Below are positions 6,505 to 6,786 of a DNA stretch of 6,786 bases, one piece after another (positions within the stretch are counted from its first letter, which is position 1; every line of letters starts with the position of its first letter). The notes below the pieces were generated by a model. The model was not told the DNA's origin and did not search any database. It saw nothing but the letters and a program-made list of their open reading frames with translations. Origin of the DNA: Desulfatibacillaceae bacterium (lineage in GTDB: Bacteria > Desulfobacterota > Desulfobacteria > Desulfobacterales > Desulfatibacillaceae); assembly GCA_030018745.1 (NCBI GenBank), contig JASEHB010000135.1, forward strand, positions 1 through 6,786, given 5' to 3'. A program made the position numbers and the translations under genes.

Positions 6505-6786
6505 TCAATCTTTTTGGTCTGCCTTCAAACAGGCATCCATAAGGCAGCGCGCCGCAGCATAGGGGTCTTTTTTCTTTTCCCTTACATCACACACCAGGCT
6601 TGCAAGAAGCCCTTGTGTTGAAGGCTCGCCAACAGCCTCTTTCATCAGGTCTGTGGCGGTAGATACAAGCAGGCGCTCGTTAAACTTGTTTGCACCCATA
6701 AGCGAATTTTTGCAAAGGTATTGCTGATGGGCAAAAAGCCCCTCCATCATTTCATCCACACCTTGGCCCGTTGTGGCCACGGTGAG
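6505..6786 (-). CDS. meaB: MeaB-family (ArgK/YgfD) G-protein chaperone of the mutase, C-terminal end (partial)
   Basis: Only the last 93 residues are inside the window; the frame stays open to the right edge and the GTPase motifs lie beyond it. The visible start, LTVATTGQGVDEMMEGLFAHQQYL, matches the end of the MeaB G domain, where TxATxGxGIDEL leads into the helix with HxxYL. The tail, with RLL, then a region ending in KKKDPYAAARCLM, matches the helical dimerisation arm (xxDPYxAAxxLL) of the family. MeaB couples GTP hydrolysis to loading adenosylcobalamin into the mutase and protecting it from inactivation; it acts in the cytoplasm. It ends 25 bases before the mutase large subunit, the classical arrangement. 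The GTG at 6778-6780 is an internal Val codon, not a start. The full protein is normally a little over 300 residues, so about two thirds is missing here. Confidence 0.9.
   Translation of the reverse strand, partial: LTVATTGQGVDEMMEGLFAHQQYLCKNSLMGANKFNERLLVSTATDLMKEAVGEPSTQGLLASLVCDVREKKKDPYAAARCLMDACLKADQKD

Noticed and set aside
6778..6780. GTG as the start codon of a small minus-strand gene.
   Set aside because: The frame continues to the right edge and the residues around it match the interior of MeaB; the gene is cut by the window edge.
1..6786. Mobile elements, CRISPR repeats, tRNA genes or riboswitches, including a cobalamin riboswitch for the mutase operon.
   Set aside because: No terminal inverted repeats, regularly spaced repeats or RNA folds were recognised, and the gaps are too short for a cobalamin riboswitch; one could still lie upstream of meaB outside the window.

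Overview
The window reads as ordinary chromosomal DNA from a strictly anaerobic, Gram-negative bacterium. The most likely source is a Desulfobacterota lineage (sulfate-reducing or syntrophic 'Deltaproteobacteria'). This is an inference from three things: the style of the rhomboid and DUF748 proteins, a split B12-dependent acyl-CoA mutase with its own MeaB chaperone, and the overall codon choice. No rRNA or other marker gene is present to confirm it. Coding density is very high, no intergenic gap exceeds about 45 bases, and I see no mobile element, CRISPR array or tRNA.

Layout. At the left edge, on the plus strand, lies the 3' part of a rhomboid intramembrane serine protease (1-618). Its C-terminal soluble tail resembles the substrate-binding domain of DnaJ/CbpA. 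Everything else is on the minus strand and reads right to left: the C-terminal end of a MeaB-type GTPase (6505-6786), the large catalytic subunit of a methylmalonyl-CoA-mutase-family enzyme (4752-6479), its separate B12-binding small subunit (4308-4709), and a 1205-residue DUF748/AsmA-like envelope protein (659-4276). The gaps between these four genes are 25, 42 and 31 bases. Each of the three downstream starts has a good Shine-Dalgarno sequence, so they probably form one transcription unit whose promoter lies beyond the right edge. The rhomboid gene and the DUF748 gene converge with only 40 bases between their stops.

How the genes work together. MeaB, the large subunit and the small subunit form a complete adenosylcobalamin mutase module. 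The large subunit provides the TIM barrel and acyl-CoA site, the small subunit provides the cobalamin site, and MeaB gates cofactor loading and protection. The large subunit keeps the residues that hold the acid group of methylmalonyl/succinyl-CoA. It differs from textbook mutases in two stretches that line the CoA channel and substrate pocket, so the exact substrate is open. Ordinary methylmalonyl-CoA/succinyl-CoA interconversion is possible, and so is a larger alkyl-substituted dicarboxylyl-CoA. The DUF748 gene has no obvious metabolic link and may simply share the transcript.

The most noteworthy items are the rhomboid-Hsp40-like fusion and the divergent mutase clade. I did not find evidence of a wholly new multi-gene system.
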